The notes beneath the pieces are model-generated. The model was not told the DNA's origin, made no database searches, and saw nothing but the letters and a program-made list of their open reading frames with translations. From positions 62,001-126,000 of the forward strand of contig CAIMEY010000110.1 in NCBI GenBank assembly GCA_903840165.1: a stretch of DNA of 64,000 bases. The letters run 5' to 3'. Position numbers and translations under genes: made by a program. This document shows, in pieces, positions 45,544-52,798 of the stretch (its first letter is position 1; the number at the start of each line of letters is the position of its first letter). The DNA comes from an uncultured Myxococcales bacterium. Its GTDB lineage: Bacteria > Myxococcota_A > UBA9042.

Positions 45544-46338
45544 TTACTGGTCTAGCGACACGGCAACTTGCACGGGCAGCGGCGTGGTACGGCGGCGAGG
45601 GTCGTCTGCAGCGAGCAGAGCGACGGCAGTGCCAAGTGCCCGAAATTCAACAACATTGCTCTGTCCCGCGTGGCTTGATTCCTCAACGCGCATCCCGACG
45701 ACGCCGCAAGGCTGGTGCGGATTGCCCTTGGGAAACACGGCCATCAAGTCGTTGTAGAGGTGTCCCATGGCCGTCTCTCGGGCTTCGGCATAGGCCTCCG
45801 AATATTCGGTAATTTCAGCGCTTTCAGTGAACGTCGTGCTGGCGCGCCCCAACTGGTACACGCAGTTGCCGCTTGCGAGCGCGATCGGCCGGTAGCCAGC
45901 CCGGAGCAGGGACACAAAGTCCTGGCCAGACAGGTCGCTGGTAAAAGGCTCGGTCCCGAGACGCAGCGAAGGCGCCGTCAGGAATTCGGGCGGTGTCAGT
46001 GCCGAATCGCGGCCGATGGCTGTGCCAATTGCCTGAAAATGCGCCACATGATGATCGCCGCGCCACTTATGGTGCTCCATTTCCACGCGCACACCGACTA
46101 CGCCTTCTGCTCCTAAGTCGGCAGCTTGCTGCACCAATTGGGCTACCGCGTGGTGGCGGGCGCGTCGCAGTGCCTGGGACAAGCCGCTGAGTTCTTGGGT
46201 GATTGTCGTGACGGTCGACTGCCAGCGCGCGTCGTAGAAGCAGGTGCCGACGACGAGGCCCTTGGGCACAAAGCCAAGGCGGGCCAAAGCCGCGAATTCA
46301 GTGACAGAAAGGTCGGAAAGTCCGGGATTGGCGGTCAT
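45544..46338 (-). CDS. Double YbjQ-like domain protein, copy 4
   Basis: A 264-residue soluble protein starting after GGAGG with a 4-base overlap (ATGA) on the previous gene. It has two YbjQ-like units. The first opens with LSDLSVTEFAALARLGFVP and ends ADLGAEGVVGVRVE to QAIGTAIG. The second opens with FTSDLSGQDFVSLLRAGYRP and ends VVGMRVEESSHAGQ to RALGTAVA. YbjQ (PF01906) units form pentameric rings and are annotated as heavy-metal-binding from scant evidence. The second unit here is the most diverged, with an insertion (FPKGNPHQPC) before the Val-Gly-Met strand. Confidence 0.78.
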   Translation of the reverse strand: MTANPGLSDLSVTEFAALARLGFVPKGLVVGTCFYDARWQSTVTTITQELSGLSQALRRARHHAVAQLVQQAADLGAEGVVGVRVEMEHHKWRGDHHVAHFQAIGTAIGRDSALTPPEFLTAPSLRLGTEPFTSDLSGQDFVSLLRAGYRPIALASGNCVYQLGRASTTFTESAEITEYSEAYAEARETAMGHLYNDLMAVFPKGNPHQPCGVVGMRVEESSHAGQSNVVEFRALGTAVALLAADDPRRRTTPLPVQVAVSLDQ

Positions 46339-47213
46339 GGCTCACCTCCAAGGTCGGCGCGCAGACAAAGCGTTGCCCGAGCCAGTGGAGACGCCTCAGC
46401 AAAGCGAATCACAGCGGTACCGAGCACAAAAAACTCAAGGAATTCACCGCGAAAATCGGTCACTGTGCTGCCCAGCGAACCAGCCCAAGCGTGGGCGTCA
46501 TGGCGAATCTGCACGCCGACAATGCCCTCGGCGCGCAGGTCTTCCGCCTCGGCCTGCAGGCGCTCCATAGCCTCTTCGCGGGCATCGTACATTGCATGTG
46601 TAAACTCAGGCAGTTCTGTGTTGTCTGGTGACCGTGCATAACCCGTCGTCGCTAGCGGACCGACATAGTACGCGCAGTTGCCCATGACCAAGCCGACTGG
46701 CCGCCATCCGGTGTGCAGCAAAGTCCAAAAATCCTGCCCAGATAGGTCAGACGTGAAGGGCTTGCCGTGCTGATTGCGGAAATCGCCGCCGGCCTTGTGG
46801 CGAACTGCCGTGCCGATGGCAATAAACTCCGCGATTTGCTTGCCAAATGCGTGCAGGTTGACGTTGAGTTTGACGCCAACAACGCCGTCTGCGCCCAGGG
46901 CGTGGGCCTCTTCTTCCAGCCGGTTCATCGCCAACTGCCGCGCATCATTGAGGGAGTGCGTGAAATCCGTCAGTTCTTCTGCGCAGATACTCGCATTGGG
47001 GCGCACCGTGCGGATTTGGTAGATGGAACTGCCCATCACCAGGCCCAGAGGCTCAAAGCCAGCCTGCTGCAATAGTAGGAATTCACTGACAGAAAGGTCG
47101 CTACTGAACAGCTTGCGCTCGCGCATTTCCGCTAGGCGTTCGCGGGCATGTGCGGGCAGGGCGACGGGGGCCTCCGCTTGGCTGCCGTTGGTCGTGTCTG
47201 AGTCGGTACTCAT
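46335..47213 (-). CDS. Double YbjQ-like domain protein, copy 3
   Basis: A 292-residue soluble protein after GGAGG, overlapping its upstream neighbour by 4 bases. A helical N-terminus (LPAHARERLAEMRERK) precedes two units: LFSSDLSVSEFLLLQQAGFE to FIAIGTAVRH, and FTSDLSGQDFWTLLHTGWRP to FFVLGTAVIR. Each unit contains the helical ARxxAMxRLxxEAxxLGAxG pattern and the GVxGV strand of YbjQ. The same HARERL leader occurs in copies 1 and 2, so these genes arose by tandem duplication. Confidence 0.8.
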   Translation of the reverse strand: MSTDSDTTNGSQAEAPVALPAHARERLAEMRERKLFSSDLSVSEFLLLQQAGFEPLGLVMGSSIYQIRTVRPNASICAEELTDFTHSLNDARQLAMNRLEEEAHALGADGVVGVKLNVNLHAFGKQIAEFIAIGTAVRHKAGGDFRNQHGKPFTSDLSGQDFWTLLHTGWRPVGLVMGNCAYYVGPLATTGYARSPDNTELPEFTHAMYDAREEAMERLQAEAEDLRAEGIVGVQIRHDAHAWAGSLGSTVTDFRGEFLEFFVLGTAVIRFAEASPLARATLCLRADLGGEP

Positions 47214-48202
47214 TCGCCACCTCCTTCGCCACCGGCGGCTTTCTCCATCTCTTCAGCACGTTTCTCGACTTCGCGGCTGTCGTCATCGCCATCGAGCAGG
47301 TCGTCGGCCTTGGCGCGTCCGAGGCGATTCATCCCTAAGATCAAAGGGGGAATGTCGTGCGGTCGCTTTTGCGGACCACCCGGCAAACGCGCGATGCCAG
47401 TGGCAAACCAGGAGACGTCGACATCTAAGTCATTGAGTTCACAGCCTTCAAAGCCACAAGGCACTTCCTTGGCGCGGATTTTGAGGTCATTGCCGACGAC
47501 GAACTCGGCCCCGAGCTGCCGGGCCTGCTGCTGCACGTTTTGCGTCACGATGATGCGGGCTTGATCGACGGCATCTCCGGCCGCGTCAATGACGCTGCTG
47601 CTCCAGCCTTTGAGCACGTGCCAAACGTGGTATCGGCAGAAATCAAAGAGCAATCCGGTCGGTTGGAAGCCCTCCTGATAGAGCGTCCACACATCCTGGC
47701 CCGAAAGGTCCGTCAGCACCGCTTTGCGATTGGCCCGTCGCAGCCAGCTTGCCGACACGGCGGTGCCAATGACCGTAAACTCAATAATTTCATCACCATC
47801 GTCGCCGCCCTTTCCGCGAGCGCCCGTGGTGATCAGCCTTTCGTCCAGGCGCACGCCAACGACCGCATCGGCCGCCACCAATTCCGCCTCTTGGGCTAAG
47901 CGGGAAATCGCAAGGGCCCTCGCTTGGCGGTGACCGTCAGAAATCGTGTCGATCACCCCAGTTGCGCCCTTGTAATCCGGGATCTTGCCGATGTGGTAGA
48001 TCGAGCACCCCATGACTTGGGCGATCGGCTTGCAACCCGCATCCTGCACCAGCAAGAACTCGCTGACCGAGAGGTCGCTGGTAAACAATTGCCGTTGCGG
48101 TCCAGCTACTTCCTGGAGTCGCTCGCGAGCGTGCAGGGGCAGGCGGCCCCGGCTCACTTCAAGGATGCTCTGGTCTAGGTCGAAATTGGCGTCACGCGGC
48201 AT
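47210..48202 (-). CDS. Double YbjQ-like domain protein, copy 2, with acidic tail
   Basis: A 330-residue soluble protein. The leader LPLHARERLQEV is followed by a unit from LFTSDLSVSEFLLVQDAGCK to FTVIGTAVSA and a second, more diverged unit (VLTDLSGQDVWTLYQEGFQP to WFATGIARL). The first unit has a glycine-rich insertion (ARGKGGDDGDE). A highly charged tail of about 45 residues (DDLLDGDDDSREVEKRAEE) is unique to this copy and may carry a protein contact. It overlaps copy 3 by 4 bases. Confidence 0.8.
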   Translation of the reverse strand: MPRDANFDLDQSILEVSRGRLPLHARERLQEVAGPQRQLFTSDLSVSEFLLVQDAGCKPIAQVMGCSIYHIGKIPDYKGATGVIDTISDGHRQARALAISRLAQEAELVAADAVVGVRLDERLITTGARGKGGDDGDEIIEFTVIGTAVSASWLRRANRKAVLTDLSGQDVWTLYQEGFQPTGLLFDFCRYHVWHVLKGWSSSVIDAAGDAVDQARIIVTQNVQQQARQLGAEFVVGNDLKIRAKEVPCGFEGCELNDLDVDVSWFATGIARLPGGPQKRPHDIPPLILGMNRLGRAKADDLLDGDDDSREVEKRAEEMEKAAGGEGGGE

Positions 48203-48220
48203 GGAAAAGCCTCGCTGTTC

Positions 48221-49039
48221 TCAGTCGTTGACGGTCAAAATCAGCGACGGCGTCGCGATCTGATGATTGGCCGAAATGGGCAACACAGCGGTGCCGATCG
48301 CACTAAATTCCATCACATGGGAGCCCCAGGTGTGATTGGATTCGTCGATCACCACGCCGACAATGCCCTGGGCACCCAAGGCCTCCGCTTCGGCCTGCAT
48401 GCGCTCCATGGCAAGTTCGCGGGCGTCATACAAAGCCTGGGTATAACTGGGCAATTCCTGGTTGCGTGCCGATGTTGTCAACCAACTGACCAGCCCCTGG
48501 TGGGCGATATGGTACACGCAGTTGCCCATGACCAGCCCCAGCGGTCGGTAACCGGCCCGCAGCAGGGTCCAAAAATCCTGACCGGAGAGGTCCGAGGTAA
48601 AAGGCTTTCCATCCACGGTCTTATAGTCATGACCTTCGGTATGGCGCACGGCCGTTCCGATTGCGACGAACTCGATCACCGAGTTGCCCCAGGCGTGCTG
48701 GTTGACTGTGAGGCGCACGCCAACGATGCCATCGGCCCCGAGTTCCGCCGCCTCCTCTTCCATGCGCGCCATCGCCAATTCCCGCGCGTGATAGAGGGCT
48801 TGGGTCAGGACGTCCATCTCCTTATTCTGGGTCCAGCCAGCCAGCTGCACGCCAATGTGGTAGATGGAACTGCCGAGCACAAGGCCCAGTGGCTCAAAGC
48901 CAGCATCGCGTACAAGCAGGAATTCATTGACAGAAAGATCGCTCGTAAAGAAGTGGACCTTGCGCATGTGCGCTAGGCGTTCATGGGCGTGCTCGGGCAG
49001 GGACGCTGCAACCTGAGCCAAGGTGACGGGTTCGGACAT
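48221..49039 (-). CDS. Double YbjQ-like domain protein, copy 1 (operon head)
   Basis: A 272-residue soluble protein starting after GGAGG. It has a LPEHAHERLAHMRK leader, then units from FFTSDLSVNEFLLVRDAGFE to FVAIGTAVRH and from FTSDLSGQDFWTLLRAGYRP to FSAIGTAVLP. Both units keep YHIG-type and MERMQAEAEALGAQGIVGV-type elements with little divergence, so it may be closest to the ancestral duplicate. It heads the operon 45118-49039. The role of the array is unknown; the metal-binding label of the family should be treated as provisional. Confidence 0.82.
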   Translation of the reverse strand: MSEPVTLAQVAASLPEHAHERLAHMRKVHFFTSDLSVNEFLLVRDAGFEPLGLVLGSSIYHIGVQLAGWTQNKEMDVLTQALYHARELAMARMEEEAAELGADGIVGVRLTVNQHAWGNSVIEFVAIGTAVRHTEGHDYKTVDGKPFTSDLSGQDFWTLLRAGYRPLGLVMGNCVYHIAHQGLVSWLTTSARNQELPSYTQALYDARELAMERMQAEAEALGAQGIVGVVIDESNHTWGSHVMEFSAIGTAVLPISANHQIATPSLILTVND

Positions 49040-49170
49040 GGCTGACCTCCGTAGTCACCAGAGCGTCGCACGCAGTCGCGGCGTCGGCAAGCCCCCCATA
49101 GGCTCGCTGGACACCGGTGCGGACAGCGGCCAAGATCGCAACGGACGCCACACCGGCAAGGAGCAAGCTC

Positions 49171-49461
49171 ATGGCAAATGTCGTTGTAATTCAGGCACAT
49201 TCACTGGGGCGCGATCGCGGCAAGGCGGCGCTTTCGTCCTTTGAGACCATGCTTGCCAAGTATCGGGTCAAGCTCGACTGGTCAGGGCACTCGGCAAAGA
49301 TCAAGGGTGTCGGTGTCGGTGGTGATGTTCAAGTCACTGATAATCAAGTAAAAGTGACTGTAGAGTTGGGCATGTTAGCGAGGGCCGCGGGCATCGACGC
49401 GACGCGGCTACAGGCCTCGATCACCAAGCGGTTGCAAGAGGCATTTTCACAACCCAGTTAA
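49171..49461 (+). CDS. Polyhydroxyalkanoic acid system-type small protein
   Basis: A 96-residue cytoplasmic protein; the ATG at 49171 follows GGAGCAAG and is better placed than one at 49117. The pattern MANVVVIQAHSLGRDRGKAA, a middle strand KLDWSGHSAKIKGVGVGG and the C-terminal helix LQASITKRLQEAF match the small PHA_gran_rgn family found in polyhydroxyalkanoate loci. That assignment is from remembered pattern. No PHA synthase or phasin lies in the window, so a link to PHA granules is not supported by context. Confidence 0.65.
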   Translation: MANVVVIQAHSLGRDRGKAALSSFETMLAKYRVKLDWSGHSAKIKGVGVGGDVQVTDNQVKVTVELGMLARAAGIDATRLQASITKRLQEAFSQPS

Positions 49462-49522
49462 ATCATGCGGGAAATGGAACCCCCGGTTGAACCCAACCCA
49501 GTGCAGGCCGTAGCATTGCACT

Positions 49523-50158
49523 ATGGGCAAACGCGCTGGTATTCGCTGGGTGAGCTTAGTTCTAACGTTGGCGGCGCCCTGCGTTCATGGCCAATCGGCG
49601 CCGAATTCGCCCGCAAAATTAAATGAATTGCCCGAGGTTGCCGAGCCGCCAGCGTGGATTCAGTGGCTTGGTTGGTCGCCCGACAGTCGCCGTCTCGCGA
49701 TTCGCCAAGGCAGTGCTACCGAGCCCAGGCGTCCGGGATTACCGATTGAGATCAATCGTTTAGATGCGCATGGTGCCGTCGTCGAGCGGGCACACGTGGA
49801 GCGTGACGTCCTGGGTGCCCTGCATCAGCGCCGCATCCATGTTGAGCCGCCCGTGGCCATGCAGGTGGTCAAGCCCTCAGATGTATTGCTGAAAGCCAAT
49901 CGCGGCGAGCTCTTTGCGATCGCTGTACGTGGTGACCCTGCCTATGGCGCTGTGCTTGTCAAGGATGGCTCCGAGTATGTCGTGCGTGCCCAGTGGCCAG
50001 TGCGGTCGCCAGCCAAGGAAGTGACTGCTTTTGCATGGCAATCGCCGGACGGCCGCCTGCTTGCGATCGTCGCGACGACGGGAACTGGTGCACGCAGCCA
50101 AGCGCAACTCGTTGTTATGCCTGTGGTTGATCTGCCCAAATCGGCCACCAATTCCTAG
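49523..50158 (+). CDS. Hypothetical exported protein
   Basis: A 211-residue protein with a signal peptide (WVSLVLTLAAPCVHGQ). The mature chain contains two WSPDSRRLAI- and WQSPDGRLLAIV-like strands, the spacing seen in WD40/TolB-type propeller blades, but there are only two. It ends 19 bases before the response regulator start. It may report on an envelope signal to the two-component system, but that is inference from position. The start has a poor ribosome-binding site. Confidence 0.65.
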   Translation: MGKRAGIRWVSLVLTLAAPCVHGQSAPNSPAKLNELPEVAEPPAWIQWLGWSPDSRRLAIRQGSATEPRRPGLPIEINRLDAHGAVVERAHVERDVLGALHQRRIHVEPPVAMQVVKPSDVLLKANRGELFAIAVRGDPAYGAVLVKDGSEYVVRAQWPVRSPAKEVTAFAWQSPDGRLLAIVATTGTGARSQAQLVVMPVVDLPKSATNS

Positions 50159-50177
50159 GCAGCAGGCGGAGGTGTTC

Positions 50178-50876
50178 GTGCAACGAGTCCTGGTGGTCGA
50201 AGATGAGCCCGACCTGCGCGAACTTGTGCTGCTGCATCTGAGCCGCGCCGGATTGCTGGCGGACGGAGCGGCGACGGGCCAGGAAGGGTTGCTGGCGGCG
50301 CAAACGACCTTGCCGGACCTCGTGATTCTCGACCTGATGCTGCCGGACCTGTCAGGAATTGAAGTTTGCCAACAGCTACGCGCATTTCCGGCCACCGCGC
50401 ACCTGCCCATCATTATGCTGACGGCCCTCGGTGCTGAGGCGGACCGCGTGCTCGGCCTAGAGCATGGGGCAGACGACTACGTCACAAAACCCTTTTCATC
50501 CCGAGAGCTTGTCCTGCGCGTTCAAGCCGTCCTGCGCCGTAATTTCAGGGCGAGCGAACTGCCGGAAGAATCCCAACCGTTGCGGGTTGACGCCATCGTC
50601 CTGGACGCCGTTCGCCACCAAGTCTTTGTGCAGCAAGAAGAAGTCAAGCTGACCGCCCTTGAGTTTCGCCTCCTGACGGCCCTGCTAACGCGGCAGGGCG
50701 AGGTCCTGACCCGTCGCCAGCTGCTTCAGGACGTTTGGGGGCTGTCGCCGGAGTTGCAGACCCGCACGGTGGATACCCACATCAAGCGATTGCGCGAACG
50801 GCTGGGGCCAGCTGGGGATGCGATCGAAACAATTCGCGGGGTTGGATACCGGTACTACCGATTGGGGGGACCATGA
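50178..50876 (+). CDS. OmpR/PhoB-family response regulator
   Basis: A 232-residue regulator with a GTG start 5 bases after GGAGG. The receiver domain has VVEDEP, phospho-acceptor Asp52 in LDLMLPDLSG, and the Lys of TKPFSS. A winged-helix DNA-binding domain follows (LTALEFRLLTALLTRQGEVL, RTVDTHIKRLRERLG, IRGVGYRYYRL). It activates or represses unknown promoters. Its stop overlaps the kinase start by 4 bases, so the two are translated together. Confidence 0.94.
   Translation: MQRVLVVEDEPDLRELVLLHLSRAGLLADGAATGQEGLLAAQTTLPDLVILDLMLPDLSGIEVCQQLRAFPATAHLPIIMLTALGAEADRVLGLEHGADDYVTKPFSSRELVLRVQAVLRRNFRASELPEESQPLRVDAIVLDAVRHQVFVQQEEVKLTALEFRLLTALLTRQGEVLTRRQLLQDVWGLSPELQTRTVDTHIKRLRERLGPAGDAIETIRGVGYRYYRLGGP
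50831..50860 (-). repeat. GTAG element N (coding, possible coincidence)
   Basis: Minus-strand CGGTAGTACCGG with TATCCAACCCCGCGAATT matches the consensus, but it encodes the IRGVGYRYYR signature of the regulator. Protein constraint may explain it, so I give it low weight. Confidence 0.3.
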
Positions 50877-51994
50877 CCCAGGATGGCCCGCACTACACCC
50901 AAGACGCCGCCACGCCCACCGGTCCGACTGCCCGTCGCGAGTTGCGCGAGACCAATGCCAATCTATTCTCGGCGGTTCTCGATGCGATGACCGACGGCGT
51001 CATGGTCGTCGATGACAAAGTGCGCCTCGTGGTGACCAACCGCGCGCTGCGGGAAACGCTGTTGTTACCGCCGGGTAGCCACGGTCAACAGCTGAGCGAG
51101 GTCTTGCACGAGGCCGAGGTCGTTGCCGCGTTTGCGGCGGTCCTGGCCGGTAGCGGGCCCAAGCAGCTGAATATTCAGTACAAAGGCCTGACGGAGCGCA
51201 GCCTGGACGTCCGGGTGCTGCCCCTGCCGGACCACGCGTACTGGGGGCACCGCGCGCTTGGCATTGTGCGCGATGTGACGGAGGCCCGCAGTGTTGAACA
51301 GCTACTGCGCGATTTCATAGCGAATGCCAGCCACGAGCTCCGCACACCGGTGACCGCGATTCTGGGCTACGCCGAGGTCCTCGCCGAGGCACCGCCGACA
51401 GATGCCCAACAACTCGCGCAATTTCACGACACTGTGTACCGACACGCCCAGCGCCTCGACACGTTGTTGCGACAACTCCTTGATCTCAATCGTCTAGAGA
51501 CAGGCAACTGGCTCCTGCACCAAGAAGACCTGCAATTGCGCACACAACTCGTTGAGATCGCCGATCAGCAGCGCGACGCCGCTGCAGCCGCCGGTCTGTC
51601 CGTGCTCGTGACGGTGCCGCCGCGCTTGAGGGCTTGGCTGGACCCTTCGGCCCTGGCGGTTGTCGTCGGCAACTTGCTGCAGAATGCCATTAAGTATTCG
51701 AAGCCTGGAGGCGAGCCGGTGCGAATCGTCGCCAGCCGTGCGGACCCTAGCCAGGTGCGCATTTCGGTCATTGACCGCGGCATCGGCATGGCAGAATCTG
51801 AGCAAACCCGCATGTTTGAACGATTTTACCGTGTCGACAAGGGCCGGAGCCGGCGAATGGGCGGCGTGGGCCTGGGCCTATCGATTGTCCAGAACCTGGT
51901 GCAGACCCTGGGCGGTCGCATCGAGATGGTCAGTGAACCCGGAGAAGGTTCTACGTTTTCTGTCATTCTGCCGACTCGACGCCGCACGGTCTGA
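50873..51994 (+). CDS. PhoR-like sensor histidine kinase
   Basis: A 373-residue kinase with no transmembrane segment. A PAS-like domain (about residues 22-140, FSAVLDAMTDGVMVVDDKVR) is followed by the HisKA domain with His154 in NASHELRTPVTAILGY and a HATPase domain (NLLQNAIKYSKPGG, IDRGIGM, GVGLGLSIVQNLV). The cytosolic layout suggests an internal ligand or an interaction with a membrane partner. PhoB/PhoR-like pairs often respond to phosphate starvation, but no pho box or pst genes are visible nearby, so the signal is unknown. Confidence 0.92.
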   Translation: MTQDGPHYTQDAATPTGPTARRELRETNANLFSAVLDAMTDGVMVVDDKVRLVVTNRALRETLLLPPGSHGQQLSEVLHEAEVVAAFAAVLAGSGPKQLNIQYKGLTERSLDVRVLPLPDHAYWGHRALGIVRDVTEARSVEQLLRDFIANASHELRTPVTAILGYAEVLAEAPPTDAQQLAQFHDTVYRHAQRLDTLLRQLLDLNRLETGNWLLHQEDLQLRTQLVEIADQQRDAAAAAGLSVLVTVPPRLRAWLDPSALAVVVGNLLQNAIKYSKPGGEPVRIVASRADPSQVRISVIDRGIGMAESEQTRMFERFYRVDKGRSRRMGGVGLGLSIVQNLVQTLGGRIEMVSEPGEGSTFSVILPTRRRTV

Positions 51995-52040
51995 ATTGCC
52001 GCGGTTGCCGCCAAGGACAGCGTGCAAATGGCTGAAAGGC

Positions 52041-52769
52041 CTACGGTTTGGCCGGGTCCGTTGGATTCTGCGTTGGTTTCGCCGTAGGAATTGGCGCAAG
52101 CTGCAGGCCGCCAAGACGCATCGTTGGGGCGGAAGGTGTCTCAGGCAGTTTGCTGGGCGCACGACCGAAACCGTAGGTCTTGTGCGCGTTTAGCCCCCAC
52201 CCATCGCCACGGCCCGCCACGTGGACGACGAGATCTTGGCTGGGCACCGATGTCAGAAGCACCTTTAGGGTCAGAACCGCCCGGCCACTAGCGTCTAACG
52301 TCACGGCAATAGGCAGTTTTTGTGGCTCAACCAACCTAGCCCCGGCCGGAACGTCGACCGTCCAGCTCAGACCGCCATTGCGCGCCTGATCCGACATGGC
52401 TCCGTGGGCCTGAGCAACTGCTTGTAATGTAATCGTTTGTTGTGTCTGGACCTGTGAGGGGCCGCTCAGGGTCAGCGTCAGCGGCGCTTGGCCGTCGGCA
52501 GCCGCTGCCACAGGGGCCTCCGCAGTGACTGGCTTGGCCGCTTGAGGCCCGACCGCCGGCAGATCCGCTTGCGCTGTAGGCGGTTGTGTCTGCACAGGGG
52601 CAGTAGCTTGGCCGTTCGCTGGCGCGTCATTGGGCGCGGTGGCGACAGGGGTAGCTGCAGCTGCCGGAGCGGAAATCGGTTGAGCGCCAACGGGTTGAGC
52701 CGTCTGCTGTCCGCAGCCAAGTAGAGAGCTAATCGCGCAAAGCGCCAATATCGGAGTGGATTTGTGCAT
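52041..52769 (-). CDS. Hypothetical lipoprotein with Ala/Pro-rich linker
   Basis: A 242-residue lipoprotein. The ATG at 52769 lies 6 bases after GGAGG; the frame to 52976 is discarded. The signal peptide ends at the lipobox SLLGC. About 80 residues of Ala/Pro/Gln/Thr follow, then a domain of about 110 residues with beta strands (PLTLTLSGPSQVQTQQTITL, GRAVLTLKVLLTSVPSQDLV), probably Ig-like. It lies 29 bases after the HExxH protein gene and is likely co-transcribed. Confidence 0.75.
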   Translation of the reverse strand: MHKSTPILALCAISSLLGCGQQTAQPVGAQPISAPAAAATPVATAPNDAPANGQATAPVQTQPPTAQADLPAVGPQAAKPVTAEAPVAAAADGQAPLTLTLSGPSQVQTQQTITLQAVAQAHGAMSDQARNGGLSWTVDVPAGARLVEPQKLPIAVTLDASGRAVLTLKVLLTSVPSQDLVVHVAGRGDGWGLNAHKTYGFGRAPSKLPETPSAPTMRLGGLQLAPIPTAKPTQNPTDPAKP

Positions 52770-52798
52770 TTCTGGCCTCCATGTGTATGGGCGCTGAA

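Noticed and set aside
49171..49461. A PHA storage locus
   Set aside because: Only one small protein resembles the family; no synthase, phasin or depolymerase occurs in the window.
50831..50860. GTAG element inside the response regulator as a true insertion
   Set aside because: It encodes the conserved GVGYRYYR end of the winged helix, so protein constraint alone could give this sequence. It is kept only as a doubtful copy.
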